64,000 nucleotides of DNA from contig JBEAMJ010000069.1 of NCBI GenBank assembly GCA_041166025.1, positions 124,001 to 188,000 of the forward strand, written 5' to 3'. This DNA is from UBA7672 sp041166025. Its GTDB lineage: Bacteria > Pseudomonadota > Alphaproteobacteria > Caulobacterales > Hyphomonadaceae. The translations under genes and the position numbers were made by a program. Below, in pieces: positions 53,272 to 61,207 of the stretch (its first letter is position 1; every line of letters starts with the position of its first letter). The notes beneath the pieces are model-generated. The model did no database searches. It was not told where the DNA came from and was given only the letters and a program-made list of their open reading frames with translations.

Positions 53272-53347
53272 CCTCATCCTGAGGAGATTGCCGGAAAGAG
53301 GCCTCTACGTCGCAAGCCCCTCGAGGTGATCGTCTCGAAGGACGAGG
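53272..53347 (+). repeat. Extragenic palindromic repeat, direct copy
   Basis: CCTCATCCTGAGGAG at the left end and GTCTCGAAGGACGAGG at the right are the ends of the same element as at 53203-53244, in opposite orientation and with a longer interior. It lies in the 294 bp gap between the lipase-like and DUF3089 genes. Such elements can fold into cruciforms or mRNA hairpins and are sometimes mobilised by REP-associated transposases; none is encoded here. Confidence 0.6.
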
Positions 53348-53470
53348 CCGGGCCGGTGCTGCCCGCGCCACCTTTGCAAACAAGCCCCCGTGAAACCACT
53401 TGTCGCGGCTCGTGCTTCGCCCTTACCTGCCGGCCAAGCGGACGGTGATCCGCAACCCGGGAGAGACATC

Positions 53471-54670
53471 ATGCGCGCAAGACTTGCCGCCACAGCCTTG
53501 GCCGCCGCCCTCGCCAGCTGCACAAGCGCTCCGCCGCCCGCGCCGACACTCGCGCTGCAGCCGCTGCCTCCGGCCGACATCGCGCACGCCGACTTTTCAA
53601 ACCCCTCGCTCTGGCTCTGCCGCCCGGGCCTTGCCGATGACAAGTGCAAGATCAATCTCGACGCCACCATCATCGGCAAGGACGGCAAGGGCATTGTCGA
53701 GAAATACGTCGCCGCCGCAGATCCGAAAGTTGACTGCTTCTTCGTCTATCCCACCGTCTCCAACGACAAGACCTGGTCGTCCGACTGGACCGTCGACAAC
53801 ATGGAGATCGACGACATCAAGCTGCAGTTCGCGCGCTTCGGCGCCGTCTGCCGCCAGTTCGCACCCATCTATCGGCAGACGACGCTCACGGCGCTGCGCA
53901 TCGCATCCGGCGGCCCGCAGCCGATCGGCGAGCGCCTGCCGCAAGGCGTCGGTGGCTACAACGACGTGCTCGACGCCTGGAACTGGTACATGGCCAACGA
54001 GAACAAGGGCCGCGGTGTCATCCTCATCGGCCACAGCCAGGGCGCGGGCGTCCTCTCGCGCCTCATCGCGCAGGAGATCGAAGGCAAGCCCGCGCAGAAG
54101 CAATTCGTCTCCGCCATGCTGCTCGGCTCCAGCGTGATGGTGCCGCCAGGCAAGGATGTGGGCGGCACGTTGAAATCCATTCCGCTCTGCCGCGCCGAAA
54201 GCCAGACCGGCTGCGTCATCAACTACGTCACCTTCCGCAACACGCTGCCCCCGCCGGACACTGCGCGCTTCGGCAAGGCAAATGGCGGCAATGCCGCCGC
54301 CTGCAACAACCCGGCAAATCTTGGCGGCGGGCAGGGCGTCCCCGACGCCTACTTCCTCACCAAGGGCTTCCTCAACGGTTCGGCCGGTCCCAATCAACCC
54401 GCCTGGGCAAACCCGCCACCCACCATCACCACGCCCTTCGTGAAAGTGCCGGGCCTTATCTCGACAAAGTGCATCACGCGCGGCGACTACAGTTATCTCG
54501 AAATGACGGTGACGCCCGATCCCACCGATGCCCGCACCGACGAGCTTGCCGGCGAAATCCAGCGCGCCACAGGCCCTGACCTCAACTGGGGCCTCCACCT
54601 CATCGACGTCGACCACTCCATGGGCGACCTCATCCGCATCGCCAAGAAGCAGGCGGCAGCCTGGAAATAG
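53471..54670 (+). CDS. DUF3089 alpha/beta hydrolase lipoprotein
   Basis: A 399-residue lipoprotein (ALASC lipobox near residue 17). It contains the DUF3089 core: SLWLCRPG, KVDCFFVYPTVSNDKTW and the nucleophile elbow IGHSQGAGVLSRL, followed by NTLPPPDTARFG, and a C-terminal DLNWGLHLIDVDHSMGDLIRIA with the likely His. DUF3089 is an alpha/beta hydrolase branch with few characterised members. ATG at 53471 set by the signal peptide. Eight or so Cys suggest disulfides, which agrees with an extracytoplasmic location. Confidence 0.9.
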   Translation: MRARLAATALAAALASCTSAPPPAPTLALQPLPPADIAHADFSNPSLWLCRPGLADDKCKINLDATIIGKDGKGIVEKYVAAADPKVDCFFVYPTVSNDKTWSSDWTVDNMEIDDIKLQFARFGAVCRQFAPIYRQTTLTALRIASGGPQPIGERLPQGVGGYNDVLDAWNWYMANENKGRGVILIGHSQGAGVLSRLIAQEIEGKPAQKQFVSAMLLGSSVMVPPGKDVGGTLKSIPLCRAESQTGCVINYVTFRNTLPPPDTARFGKANGGNAAACNNPANLGGGQGVPDAYFLTKGFLNGSAGPNQPAWANPPPTITTPFVKVPGLISTKCITRGDYSYLEMTVTPDPTDARTDELAGEIQRATGPDLNWGLHLIDVDHSMGDLIRIAKKQAAAWK

Positions 54671-54743
54671 GCGCAAGCGGAAGTCTTCCCTCGGCGCAGA
54701 ATCCGGCCAGGGGGCTGGCTGCGCAGTGGGCGGCTCGCCCGCT

Positions 54744-55289
54744 CTACGCTCGCTCCTTGATCGCGGCGACATCATCGCTCAGGCGCTGCAGTTGTGCAGC
54801 GATTGCATCTGTTCGCGCGAGGATATCCCGCTCGCGCAGTGCATCCAGCTTGTCGTGCAGCAGCATGATCTCCAGCTCCGCGCGCATGTTCACGATGTAG
54901 TCGTGCTCCGCCGCGGCGCGATCGATCCTTCCCTGCCGGTTCTGGCTCATCATGATCACGGGCGCCTGCAGCGCCGCAACCATCGACAGCACCAGGTTGA
55001 GGAAGATGAAGGGATACGGATCGAACGCGCGCGAAGCCAGCAGCGAGTTCAGCGTCACCCATATCGCCAGAACAATCATGAAACTGATGATGAAGCCCCA
55101 CGAGCCGCCAACGCTTGCCACGCGATCAGCCAGCTTGGCCCAGCGGTCGCGCTCGTCCAGCCGGGCCAGCGGTCCAAGTCCGCTCGGCTTCTGGTCCGCA
55201 ATGAGATCGATCACGCTTTTCTTTTGGCTGGTCAGTTCGCCATAGGGCGCGCCCAACAGGTCACGCGCCAACTGTTCGCGCAGGTCCAT
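54744..55289 (-). CDS. DUF1003 membrane protein
   Basis: A 181-residue inner-membrane protein. Two helices (about 66-86 and 92-112) surround the conserved FDPYPFIFLNLVLSM and AALQAPVIMMSQNRQ block that defines DUF1003. The C-terminal 60 residues are a Glu/Arg/Leu coiled coil. The role is unknown; the family is broadly distributed and often near cation transport genes. Adjacent to ctrA on the same strand but separated by the ctrA terminator. Confidence 0.9.
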   Translation of the reverse strand: MDLREQLARDLLGAPYGELTSQKKSVIDLIADQKPSGLGPLARLDERDRWAKLADRVASVGGSWGFIISFMIVLAIWVTLNSLLASRAFDPYPFIFLNLVLSMVAALQAPVIMMSQNRQGRIDRAAAEHDYIVNMRAELEIMLLHDKLDALRERDILARTDAIAAQLQRLSDDVAAIKERA

Positions 55290-55407
55290 GGCTGTTCTCC
55301 TGGGTCGCTTGCGGGGTCCAGTCTAGTGCCTCAGCGCCGACATCGCGATGCGGCGCCCGGCGCTGCTGGGGGCCGCGCGCGGGCCTCCGAAAACCCGGAA
55401 AAGCGAA

Positions 55408-55433
55408 AGGGCGTGACCTTGCGGCCACGCCCT
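55408..55433 (-). terminator. Terminator of ctrA
   Basis: AGGGCGTG and CACGCCCT arms form an 8-bp stem (11 with one mismatch) and, read on the minus strand, are followed by TTCGCTTTT. It lies 36 bp after the ctrA stop at 55469. Confidence 0.8.
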
Positions 55434-55468
55434 CTCTCATGTTGGTCAGTCCGGGCTTGGCGGCGCTC

Positions 55469-56182
55469 TCAGGCAGCTTTGTCAGCTGCGGCCGCCGCCA
55501 CCCGAGGGTCTGGGTCACGCAGCACGTAACCGCGCCCCCAGACTGTTTCGATGAAATGGTCTCCGCCGGTCGCCTGCGCCAGCTTCTTGCGAAGCTTGCA
55601 GATGAACACGTCGATGATCTTGAGTTCCGGCTCGTCCATGCCTCCATAGAGGTGGTTGAGGAACATTTCCTTGGTGAGCGTCGTTCCCTTGCGCAGGGAG
55701 AGCAGCTCGAACATCTGGTATTCCTTGCCGGTGAGGTGCACGCGGTTGGAGTGCACTTCAACGGTCTTGGCGTCGAGATTGACGACGATGTCGCCGGTGC
55801 GGATGACGCTCTCAGCATGGCCCTTCGAGCGGCGCACGATGGCGGTGATGCGGGCGATCAGCTCGTCCTTGTTGAACGGCTTGGTGAGATAATCGTCAGC
55901 GCCGTAGCCGAGCGTCTTTACCTTGGCTTCAATATCGGGGTTGGCCGACAGGATCAGCACGGGCGTATTCACGCGCGACATGCGCAGCTGCTTCAGCACT
56001 TCATATCCGGAGATGTCGGGCAGGCCGAGATCCAGGATGATCAGGTCGTACTCGTACACCTTGCCGAGGTCGACGCCGTCTTCGCCAAGGTCGGTCGTGA
56101 AGATGTTGAAGCCTGCGGCCTTGAGCATCAATTCGATGCTGCGCGCGACCTGCTCATCATCCTCAATCAGAAGGACCCGCAT
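55469..56182 (-). CDS. ctrA: Cell-cycle response regulator CtrA
   Basis: A 237-residue OmpR-type regulator and almost certainly CtrA. Receiver domain 1-115 with acidic pocket EDDE, phospho-acceptor Asp51 in LILDLGLPDISGYE, and Lys in YLTKPF. DNA-binding winged helix from about 125: LTGKEYQMFELLSLRKGTTLTKEMFLNHLYGG and VWGRGYVLRD. The protein ends in Ala-Ala, the ClpXP-recognised tail known for CtrA. It controls polar development and flagellar genes. ATG at 56182 with GGAGAGAG upstream. Divergent from fliI; the shared region has CtrA-type and GANTC sites. Confidence 0.97.
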   Translation of the reverse strand: MRVLLIEDDEQVARSIELMLKAAGFNIFTTDLGEDGVDLGKVYEYDLIILDLGLPDISGYEVLKQLRMSRVNTPVLILSANPDIEAKVKTLGYGADDYLTKPFNKDELIARITAIVRRSKGHAESVIRTGDIVVNLDAKTVEVHSNRVHLTGKEYQMFELLSLRKGTTLTKEMFLNHLYGGMDEPELKIIDVFICKLRKKLAQATGGDHFIETVWGRGYVLRDPDPRVAAAAADKAA

Positions 56183-56192
56183 GTCTCTCTCC

Positions 56193-56425
56193 GAATCGCG
56201 GTTGCCTTGCGGCGGTCTTAACCATCGCATTAAGGCGGTCAAAAAGTTAACAGGAAGTGTTCAGAACCCCGCGCCGATTCATAAACGTTACCGTGATTCC
56301 ATCGTGGTGAAAGAGTCGAAAAAGCCCGGCAGGGGAAGCTTTTCTGTGGTTAACGCCTCCGAAACCGGATTTGCGGCCAGATGACATTTCTGAAGGCTCG
56401 CCAGGTTCGGCGGGCCGGAATTAAC
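56193..56425. promoter_or_regulatory. ctrA-fliI divergent control region with GANTC and CtrA-type sites
   Basis: Between ctrA and fliI are four GANTC sites: GAATC at 56193, GATTC at 56276 and 56295, GAGTC at 56313. TTAA-type sites: TTAACCAT (56218-56225) followed by a second TTAA at 56230, spaced eight rather than the usual seven bases; GTTAAC at 56246 and 56349; and TTAAC at 56421, just before fliI. GANTC is the CcrM site and TTAA-N7-TTAA the CtrA box known from Caulobacter; roles here are inferred. Confidence 0.6.
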
Positions 56426-56442
56426 GTCGGGCTCTGGAAAAA

Positions 56443-57804
56443 ATGCTGGCTGCGGCCATCCGCGATATCAAGGCCCTGGATCCGCGCACCTATGAGGGGC
56501 GCGTCACGGCCCTTGAAGGACTGCGCATCGAGGCGGCGGGCCCGCGCGAGGCGCTCCGCCTCGGCGCCTCGGTTCGTTTCGGCAATGACACTGGTCCGCG
56601 CGGCGAACTCGTGGGCTTTGCAGGCGAGCGCGCCATCATCCTTGCCTGCGATCCGCTGGACGGTATTGGTCCGGACGCGCCGGTCCATTTCGTTTCCGGC
56701 CTCGACATTGTGCGCCCCGGCCAGGGCTGGCTCGGGCGCGTTATCGACGCCTTCGCCGAGCCGCTCGATGGCAAGGGCCCGCTGTCTGCGGGTCTCCGGC
56801 CGCGGCCCGTCCGCGCCGCAGCCCCCAATGCACAGGCGCGCGCCCGCGTCGACCAGAAAATGGCGCTCGGCGTCAAGGCGATCGATGTCTTTACCCCCTG
56901 CGCGCGCGGTCAGCGTCTCGGCGTGTTCGCCGGCTCCGGCGTCGGCAAGTCCACCATCATGTCGATGCTGGCGCGCGGCGCCGATGCCGACGTCATCGTG
57001 ATCGGCCTGATCGGTGAACGGGGCAGGGAAGTCCGCGAATTCATCGAGGACACCCTTGGCCCCGATGGTCTCGCCAAGTCCGTCATCGTCACCGCCACCT
57101 CGGATGAGGCCGCCCCGCGCCGCCGCCGCGCCGCCTGGCTCACGCTCGCCGTCGCCGAACATTTCCGCGACGAGGGAAAGCAGGTTGTCTGCTTCCTCGA
57201 CAGCGTCACGCGTTTCGCCATGGCCCAGCGCGAGATCGGCCTGGCCGCCGGCGAACCGCCCACCACACGCGGCTATACGCCCTCCGTCTTTGCAGAGCTG
57301 CCGAAACTGCTGGAGCGCGCAGGGCCCGGCCTCACTGTCGAGGAAGGCCAGCCGCAAGGCCAGATAACCGGCCTCTTCACCGTGCTCGTCGATGGCGATG
57401 ATCACAACGAACCAATCTCGGACGCCGTGCGCGGGATTCTCGACGGCCACATCACCCTCTCGCGCCAGATTGCAGAACGTGGCCGCTTCCCCGCAGTGGA
57501 TGTTCTGAAATCGATATCGCGCCTGCAGAACCAGTTGCAGACGCCGGAAGAGAAAGCCATCGCCATCCGCGCGCGCCGCCTGATGGCGCTCTATTCGAAC
57601 ATGGAAGAGCTCGTTCGCATCGGCGCCTATGCCAAGGGCGCCGACGCGGAAGTCGACGAGGCCGTTCGCCTCTGGCCGCAGCTCGAAGCCTTCCTCGCGC
57701 AGGATGTGCACGACGTCAGCAACCCCGATCAGGCCTACGCCCAGCTCCGCGATATTCTCGCTCCGCCCGCGCCGGCTGTCGCGCCCAAGAAAGCTGTCCG
57801 ATGA
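56443..57804 (+). CDS. fliI: Flagellum-specific ATPase FliI
   Basis: A 453-residue ATPase of the F1-beta-like family that energises flagellar type III export. Landmarks: Walker A FAGSGVGKST (about residue 165), VIGLIGERGREVREF, Walker B VVCFLDSVTRFAMAQREIGL, and the arginine-finger region PTTRGYTPSVF. Hexameric; partner of FliH and FliJ. ATG at 56443 with GGAAAAA upstream. It overlaps fliJ by 4 bp. A TTAAC half-site lies 22 bp upstream, a possible CtrA site. Confidence 0.96.
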   Translation: MLAAAIRDIKALDPRTYEGRVTALEGLRIEAAGPREALRLGASVRFGNDTGPRGELVGFAGERAIILACDPLDGIGPDAPVHFVSGLDIVRPGQGWLGRVIDAFAEPLDGKGPLSAGLRPRPVRAAAPNAQARARVDQKMALGVKAIDVFTPCARGQRLGVFAGSGVGKSTIMSMLARGADADVIVIGLIGERGREVREFIEDTLGPDGLAKSVIVTATSDEAAPRRRRAAWLTLAVAEHFRDEGKQVVCFLDSVTRFAMAQREIGLAAGEPPTTRGYTPSVFAELPKLLERAGPGLTVEEGQPQGQITGLFTVLVDGDDHNEPISDAVRGILDGHITLSRQIAERGRFPAVDVLKSISRLQNQLQTPEEKAIAIRARRLMALYSNMEELVRIGAYAKGADAEVDEAVRLWPQLEAFLAQDVHDVSNPDQAYAQLRDILAPPAPAVAPKKAVR

Positions 57805-58211
57805 AATCTCTCGCAACACTTCTGAAAGTCGCGCAGCGCCGGCTCGACGAACTGGGCGCCGAGGCAGGTCGCATCGGCACGGAAATCGCGGCCCTGCAGG
57901 AGCGCGAGACGTCGATCCGCGCCCGCGAACAGGCCGAACTCGCCAACGCCGCGCGCGATCCCACCTTCGCCGCCATGCTGCCGGCCTATCGCGTCCGCGT
58001 GCAGAGGCAGGTTGACGAGCTCCAGGCGCAGCGGTCCGTGAAGGCGCGGGTGCTGGAGGAAGTCCGCGAAAAGCTCTCCGAGGCCTATATCGAGAAGTCG
58101 AAATTCGAACAGCTCCTCGAGCAGGTCGAGATCCGCGCGGCTACCGAACGCGCTGTGCGCGAACAGGCCCGGCTTGACGAAGTCGCAATCAACCGTGCCG
58201 GCCGCGGCTGA
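57801..58211 (+). CDS. fliJ: Flagellar export chaperone FliJ
   Basis: A 136-residue protein, nearly entirely an antiparallel coiled coil rich in Glu, Arg, Ala and Leu, which is the form of FliJ, the stalk-like regulator inside the FliI ring. Sequence conservation is low in this family, so the call rests on fold, size and the 4 bp overlap with fliI (ATGA). Confidence 0.85.
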   Translation: MKSLATLLKVAQRRLDELGAEAGRIGTEIAALQERETSIRAREQAELANAARDPTFAAMLPAYRVRVQRQVDELQAQRSVKARVLEEVREKLSEAYIEKSKFEQLLEQVEIRAATERAVREQARLDEVAINRAGRG

Positions 58212-59362
58212 TTGAGGCGTCCTGCGTCATCGATGCGCAGACCGGTCTTCCGGAGTTCCCGCTCCTGAACGGGTAGTCGTCTCCCGCTGGTGCGCAGCAC
58301 CATCGCCAGCCGCGCGCCATCGGCCGGCGGTGCCGGGTCAGCTGGCGCCACACGGTTTCACTCCAGGAAGGGCGTGGACAGGCGGGGGTGAACAAGGGCG
58401 CCAAAGGCGCCATCTGGTGCGGGAGGATCCGATCACGGTGCAAATCCTGGAGCGCATGGGACGGCCGGATGTCTCAACGCCCACACCCCTCGCTTGTCCA
58501 GCCTTGCCTGGTCCAGCCACGTGCATCCTGCCGCGATCCCGGCAATCCCAACCGCTTGCGCGCTCGGATTCGGCTGGCTCCAGGTCACTGGGCCCACACG
58601 CTTGCGAACCTGCGTGTGACTGCGTCCATAACTCCCGCATGTGAGGTCAGCCGAGCGCCGTTCAACGGCGCGGGGGGTGGACGCAGGCGAGCGGGAAGAG
58701 CCCGGTGAAAGGCGCCAGAGGCTGGGCGTGCAGGCAAGGCCGGGGGCGCGTGAGCCGCGAGACTTCTTTTCGACCGGTAGCTCTGGCTCGCCGCAGAGGC
58801 GCCTCACCACGCAGGGCCTCCAGCGTCCCCCCCGGTTCCCTCTCAAGGGCGCGAGCGACAGCATCCCGGGCGGTTCACGCCGTCCCCAATGCGGGCGGCT
58901 GGGTCAGACCTGGGAGCGTCGCAGACGCGTTCCCGGCGCAAGCCGGGTTCCAGCCAAGCAGGACACGGCGCGCGGCCTGCATCGACATGGATCGAAAGGA
59001 TGGGCAAGCAAACGCTGGAACTGCGAAAGCTCCGCAAGTTTCGGATCCATGACGCGCATCTCGAAGCGAGGCAGTGCGTGGCGCGCGTGAAGCGCCGCGG
59101 CCGGTGTGAGGAGGCTCCGCATGGGCTTGCCATCGCCGAAGTCCGGCTTCGCATTCAAGGCGGTCTCGGCGAGATCAGGACGGTCGACGACAAGCGTGAG
59201 GCGTGGCGGACATGAGCAGGCCCCATAGCCTGGGCGCTTCAGCGCCGCGCCAGTAGTCCAGCATAGCGGACCGCGCGCCCTCCCTCCGCGCCTGCAAAGA
59301 GCAGCAAGGACATCCCGCGATGGAATCGGGGAGGACAGGACGAGAGGCGCGCTATGGGGCGA
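58212..59362. other. 1.15 kb stretch without a convincing gene
   Basis: The region lies between fliJ (plus) and the end of flhG (minus). Several open frames up to 150 codons occur on both strands, but their products are Arg/Ser/Pro-rich with no start signals or known domains, as expected for noncoding GC-rich DNA. It contains hairpins: GGCGCCaaaGGCGCC near 58398, and CCCGGC-GCAA-GCCGGG at 58932-58947 with a GNRA loop. It could hold an RNA gene, a decayed gene or a repeat; none is shown. Confidence 0.5.
58932..58947. repeat. GNRA-loop hairpin in the fliJ-flhG gap
   Basis: CCCGGC, GCAA, GCCGGG: a perfect 6-bp GC stem with a stable GNRA tetraloop, without a U tract. Could be part of a structured RNA or an extragenic repeat; found only once in the window. 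Confidence 0.4.
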
Positions 59363-60211
59363 TCAGGCTGACTTGGCTTCGATCATGCCTTCGGCGCCGC
59401 CGCGGATCAGTGCTTCGGCGATCTGCTGCGCGTCGAGGGCGGCCTGGGCCTGCGGATCGATCGCGACGATCGTCTTCTGCTGGCGGATCGCCTCGCGCAC
59501 CTTGAGGTCGCGCAGGATGATGCCGGCGAGCGGTGGGCGGAAGCCGAGGAAGGTCTGCGAGGCGCGCGCAAGCGCTTCATAGGTGCGGCGGCCCGCAACA
59601 CGCGTATCGGCCATATTGACCGCGATCCAGGGCTGCACGCTCGGCGCATAGCCGCGCAGCACCTTGATGAAGGCGTAGGCGTCGGTCATTGAGGTCGGCT
59701 CGTCGTTGGCCACGATCACGCAGCGATCACAGGCCCGCGCGAGGCGCATGACATTGTCCTCGATCCCGGCCCCGAGATCGACCAGCACAGTATCGTACTG
59801 CATCGATAGCGCGGTGAGCGACGCGGCGAGGCGCGAGGCCTCCTCCGCCGGCAGTCCGGCCAGCGCGCCCGAGCCTGAACGGCCCGGCAGAACGTCAAAT
59901 CCGATTTCCGAGCCTGCCCCGCCATTGACCTTGCAGACCGCGTCCTCGAGCTCGACCCAGCCCGCGATCACGGCGGCAAGATCGGTCTCTGGCGCGATGC
60001 CGAGCTGGACATCGACATTGGCGAGCCCCAGGTCTCCATCGACGAGGAGCGTGCGGCGGCCCATGCGGGCGAAAGAGGCGGCGAGCGTGGTGGAAAGCCA
60101 GGTCTTGCCGACCCCGCCCTTGCCAGAAGCGACCGCGATGACGGAAGCAGGCGTCACGCGCGCACGGTGACTTCCTTTCCCTTCCGTCTTCTTCGAACCG
60201 AAGTTCATCAT
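59363..60211 (-). CDS. flhG: MinD/ParA-like flagellar number regulator FlhG
   Basis: A 282-residue deviant Walker A ATPase: SGKGGVGKTW (about residues 29-40), LVDGDLGLANVDVQLG, and VLVDLGAG. FlhG (FleN/YlxH) limits flagellar number and antagonises FlhF. The N-terminal segment before the P-loop is basic, as usual. ATG at 60211 overlaps the flhF stop by one base; a second ATG follows at 60208 and GGGAG lies upstream. Last gene of the flbD-flhA-flhF-flhG set. Confidence 0.9.
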   Translation of the reverse strand: MMNFGSKKTEGKGSHRARVTPASVIAVASGKGGVGKTWLSTTLAASFARMGRRTLLVDGDLGLANVDVQLGIAPETDLAAVIAGWVELEDAVCKVNGGAGSEIGFDVLPGRSGSGALAGLPAEEASRLAASLTALSMQYDTVLVDLGAGIEDNVMRLARACDRCVIVANDEPTSMTDAYAFIKVLRGYAPSVQPWIAVNMADTRVAGRRTYEALARASQTFLGFRPPLAGIILRDLKVREAIRQQKTIVAIDPQAQAALDAQQIAEALIRGGAEGMIEAKSA

Positions 60212-61194
60212 CACGCGGCTCCCTTGAGCTGGTCCGCTTCCGCCGCCTGCGTTCCGGTCATGAACAACCGCGCAATGCGCTCAGAGGAAGCAGGCCCCAG
60301 CCCGCAGGACACATTTGACGACAGACCTAGTGAAGCGATGCTTAACCGCGCCGAAGAAATTGCTGCGATTGCACCCCCGCGCCGGCGAACGGCATCGATC
60401 CGGGTGAGGATGACACGGCGGCAGCCTGCCCGGGCGAAAGCGCGCGCATTGTCCTCCATCTCCATCGGATTTCCGTCAGCGGCGAGCACCAGCACCGGTT
60501 CCACATTCATGTGGGAAATCAAGTCGCTGCAGCGCTTCATGTCGGCTTCGTCGAGCGGGTTGAAGGATGGACAATCGATCACCAGGCGTTGCCCGCGATC
60601 GTCTGCATCGCGCACCAGTCGCATCAGATGGTCGGGCGAGAGTGCCGAGGTTACCGAAACCTTAAGGGTTAAGGCGGCGAGCCGCGCGGTCTGGCCGGAC
60701 GCATCGAAATCCGCCGCCACCGGCTCGAGCGGACTGGAGCGATCGGAGAGGAAGCGCGCGATCTTTGCCGTCGCCGTCGTCTTGCCCGAGCCGTGCGGCC
60801 CGACCAGCAGGAACGATTTCTGCGGGAAGGGATTGAGCGGGTTGAACGTCAGCACGCCTTCAATCCCAGCCGCGAGCGCCGCGTGCGATTCCATTCCGGC
60901 GCCAAGCCGGCTCCCTGCTTCGGAGACCATGTGCACGAAACCGTCCGGCGCGCCGTGCCAGCGCAGGGTGGAAGCGAGCAGGCTGCGTGTCTCGTCGAAC
61001 ACCGGGCGCACGTCCGCGAATTTCGGCGCAGCGAATTTCTGCCCGAAATTCCGCTCCACGGCTGCGCGCACCTCCACCATTCCGTCTTCCTCGCGCTCGC
61101 GCGTGGACAGGATCACGGCGTCCGGCCCCATCTCGGCGCGGATGGCGGCGAGCGCCTCTTCCTCGGTCCGGCCTATGAACATCTTCATCTTCAT
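60211..61194 (-). CDS. flhF: Flagellar SRP-type GTPase FlhF
   Basis: A 327-residue protein related to the signal recognition particle GTPases, which sets polar flagellar placement. Here: an N-terminal B domain (about 1-90), helical N domain, and a G domain with P-loop GPHGSGKTTATAKIARFL. Other G motifs are weak: the DTYR region reads FDASGQTARL, DTAG reads DCPSF, and TKLD reads TRID. So nucleotide hydrolysis may be altered. GAGGAG 8 nt before the ATG. The 13 bp gap to flhA and one-base overlap with flhG place it in the operon. Confidence 0.85.
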   Translation of the reverse strand: MKMKMFIGRTEEEALAAIRAEMGPDAVILSTREREEDGMVEVRAAVERNFGQKFAAPKFADVRPVFDETRSLLASTLRWHGAPDGFVHMVSEAGSRLGAGMESHAALAAGIEGVLTFNPLNPFPQKSFLLVGPHGSGKTTATAKIARFLSDRSSPLEPVAADFDASGQTARLAALTLKVSVTSALSPDHLMRLVRDADDRGQRLVIDCPSFNPLDEADMKRCSDLISHMNVEPVLVLAADGNPMEMEDNARAFARAGCRRVILTRIDAVRRRGGAIAAISSARLSIASLGLSSNVSCGLGPASSERIARLFMTGTQAAEADQLKGAA

Positions 61195-61207
61195 GGCGGG
61201 AACTCCT

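Noticed and set aside
58433..58864. Minus-strand frame of 143 codons in the fliJ-flhG gap
   Set aside because: Arg/Ser/Pro-rich, no RBS, no domain, and overlapping frames on the other strand are equally long.
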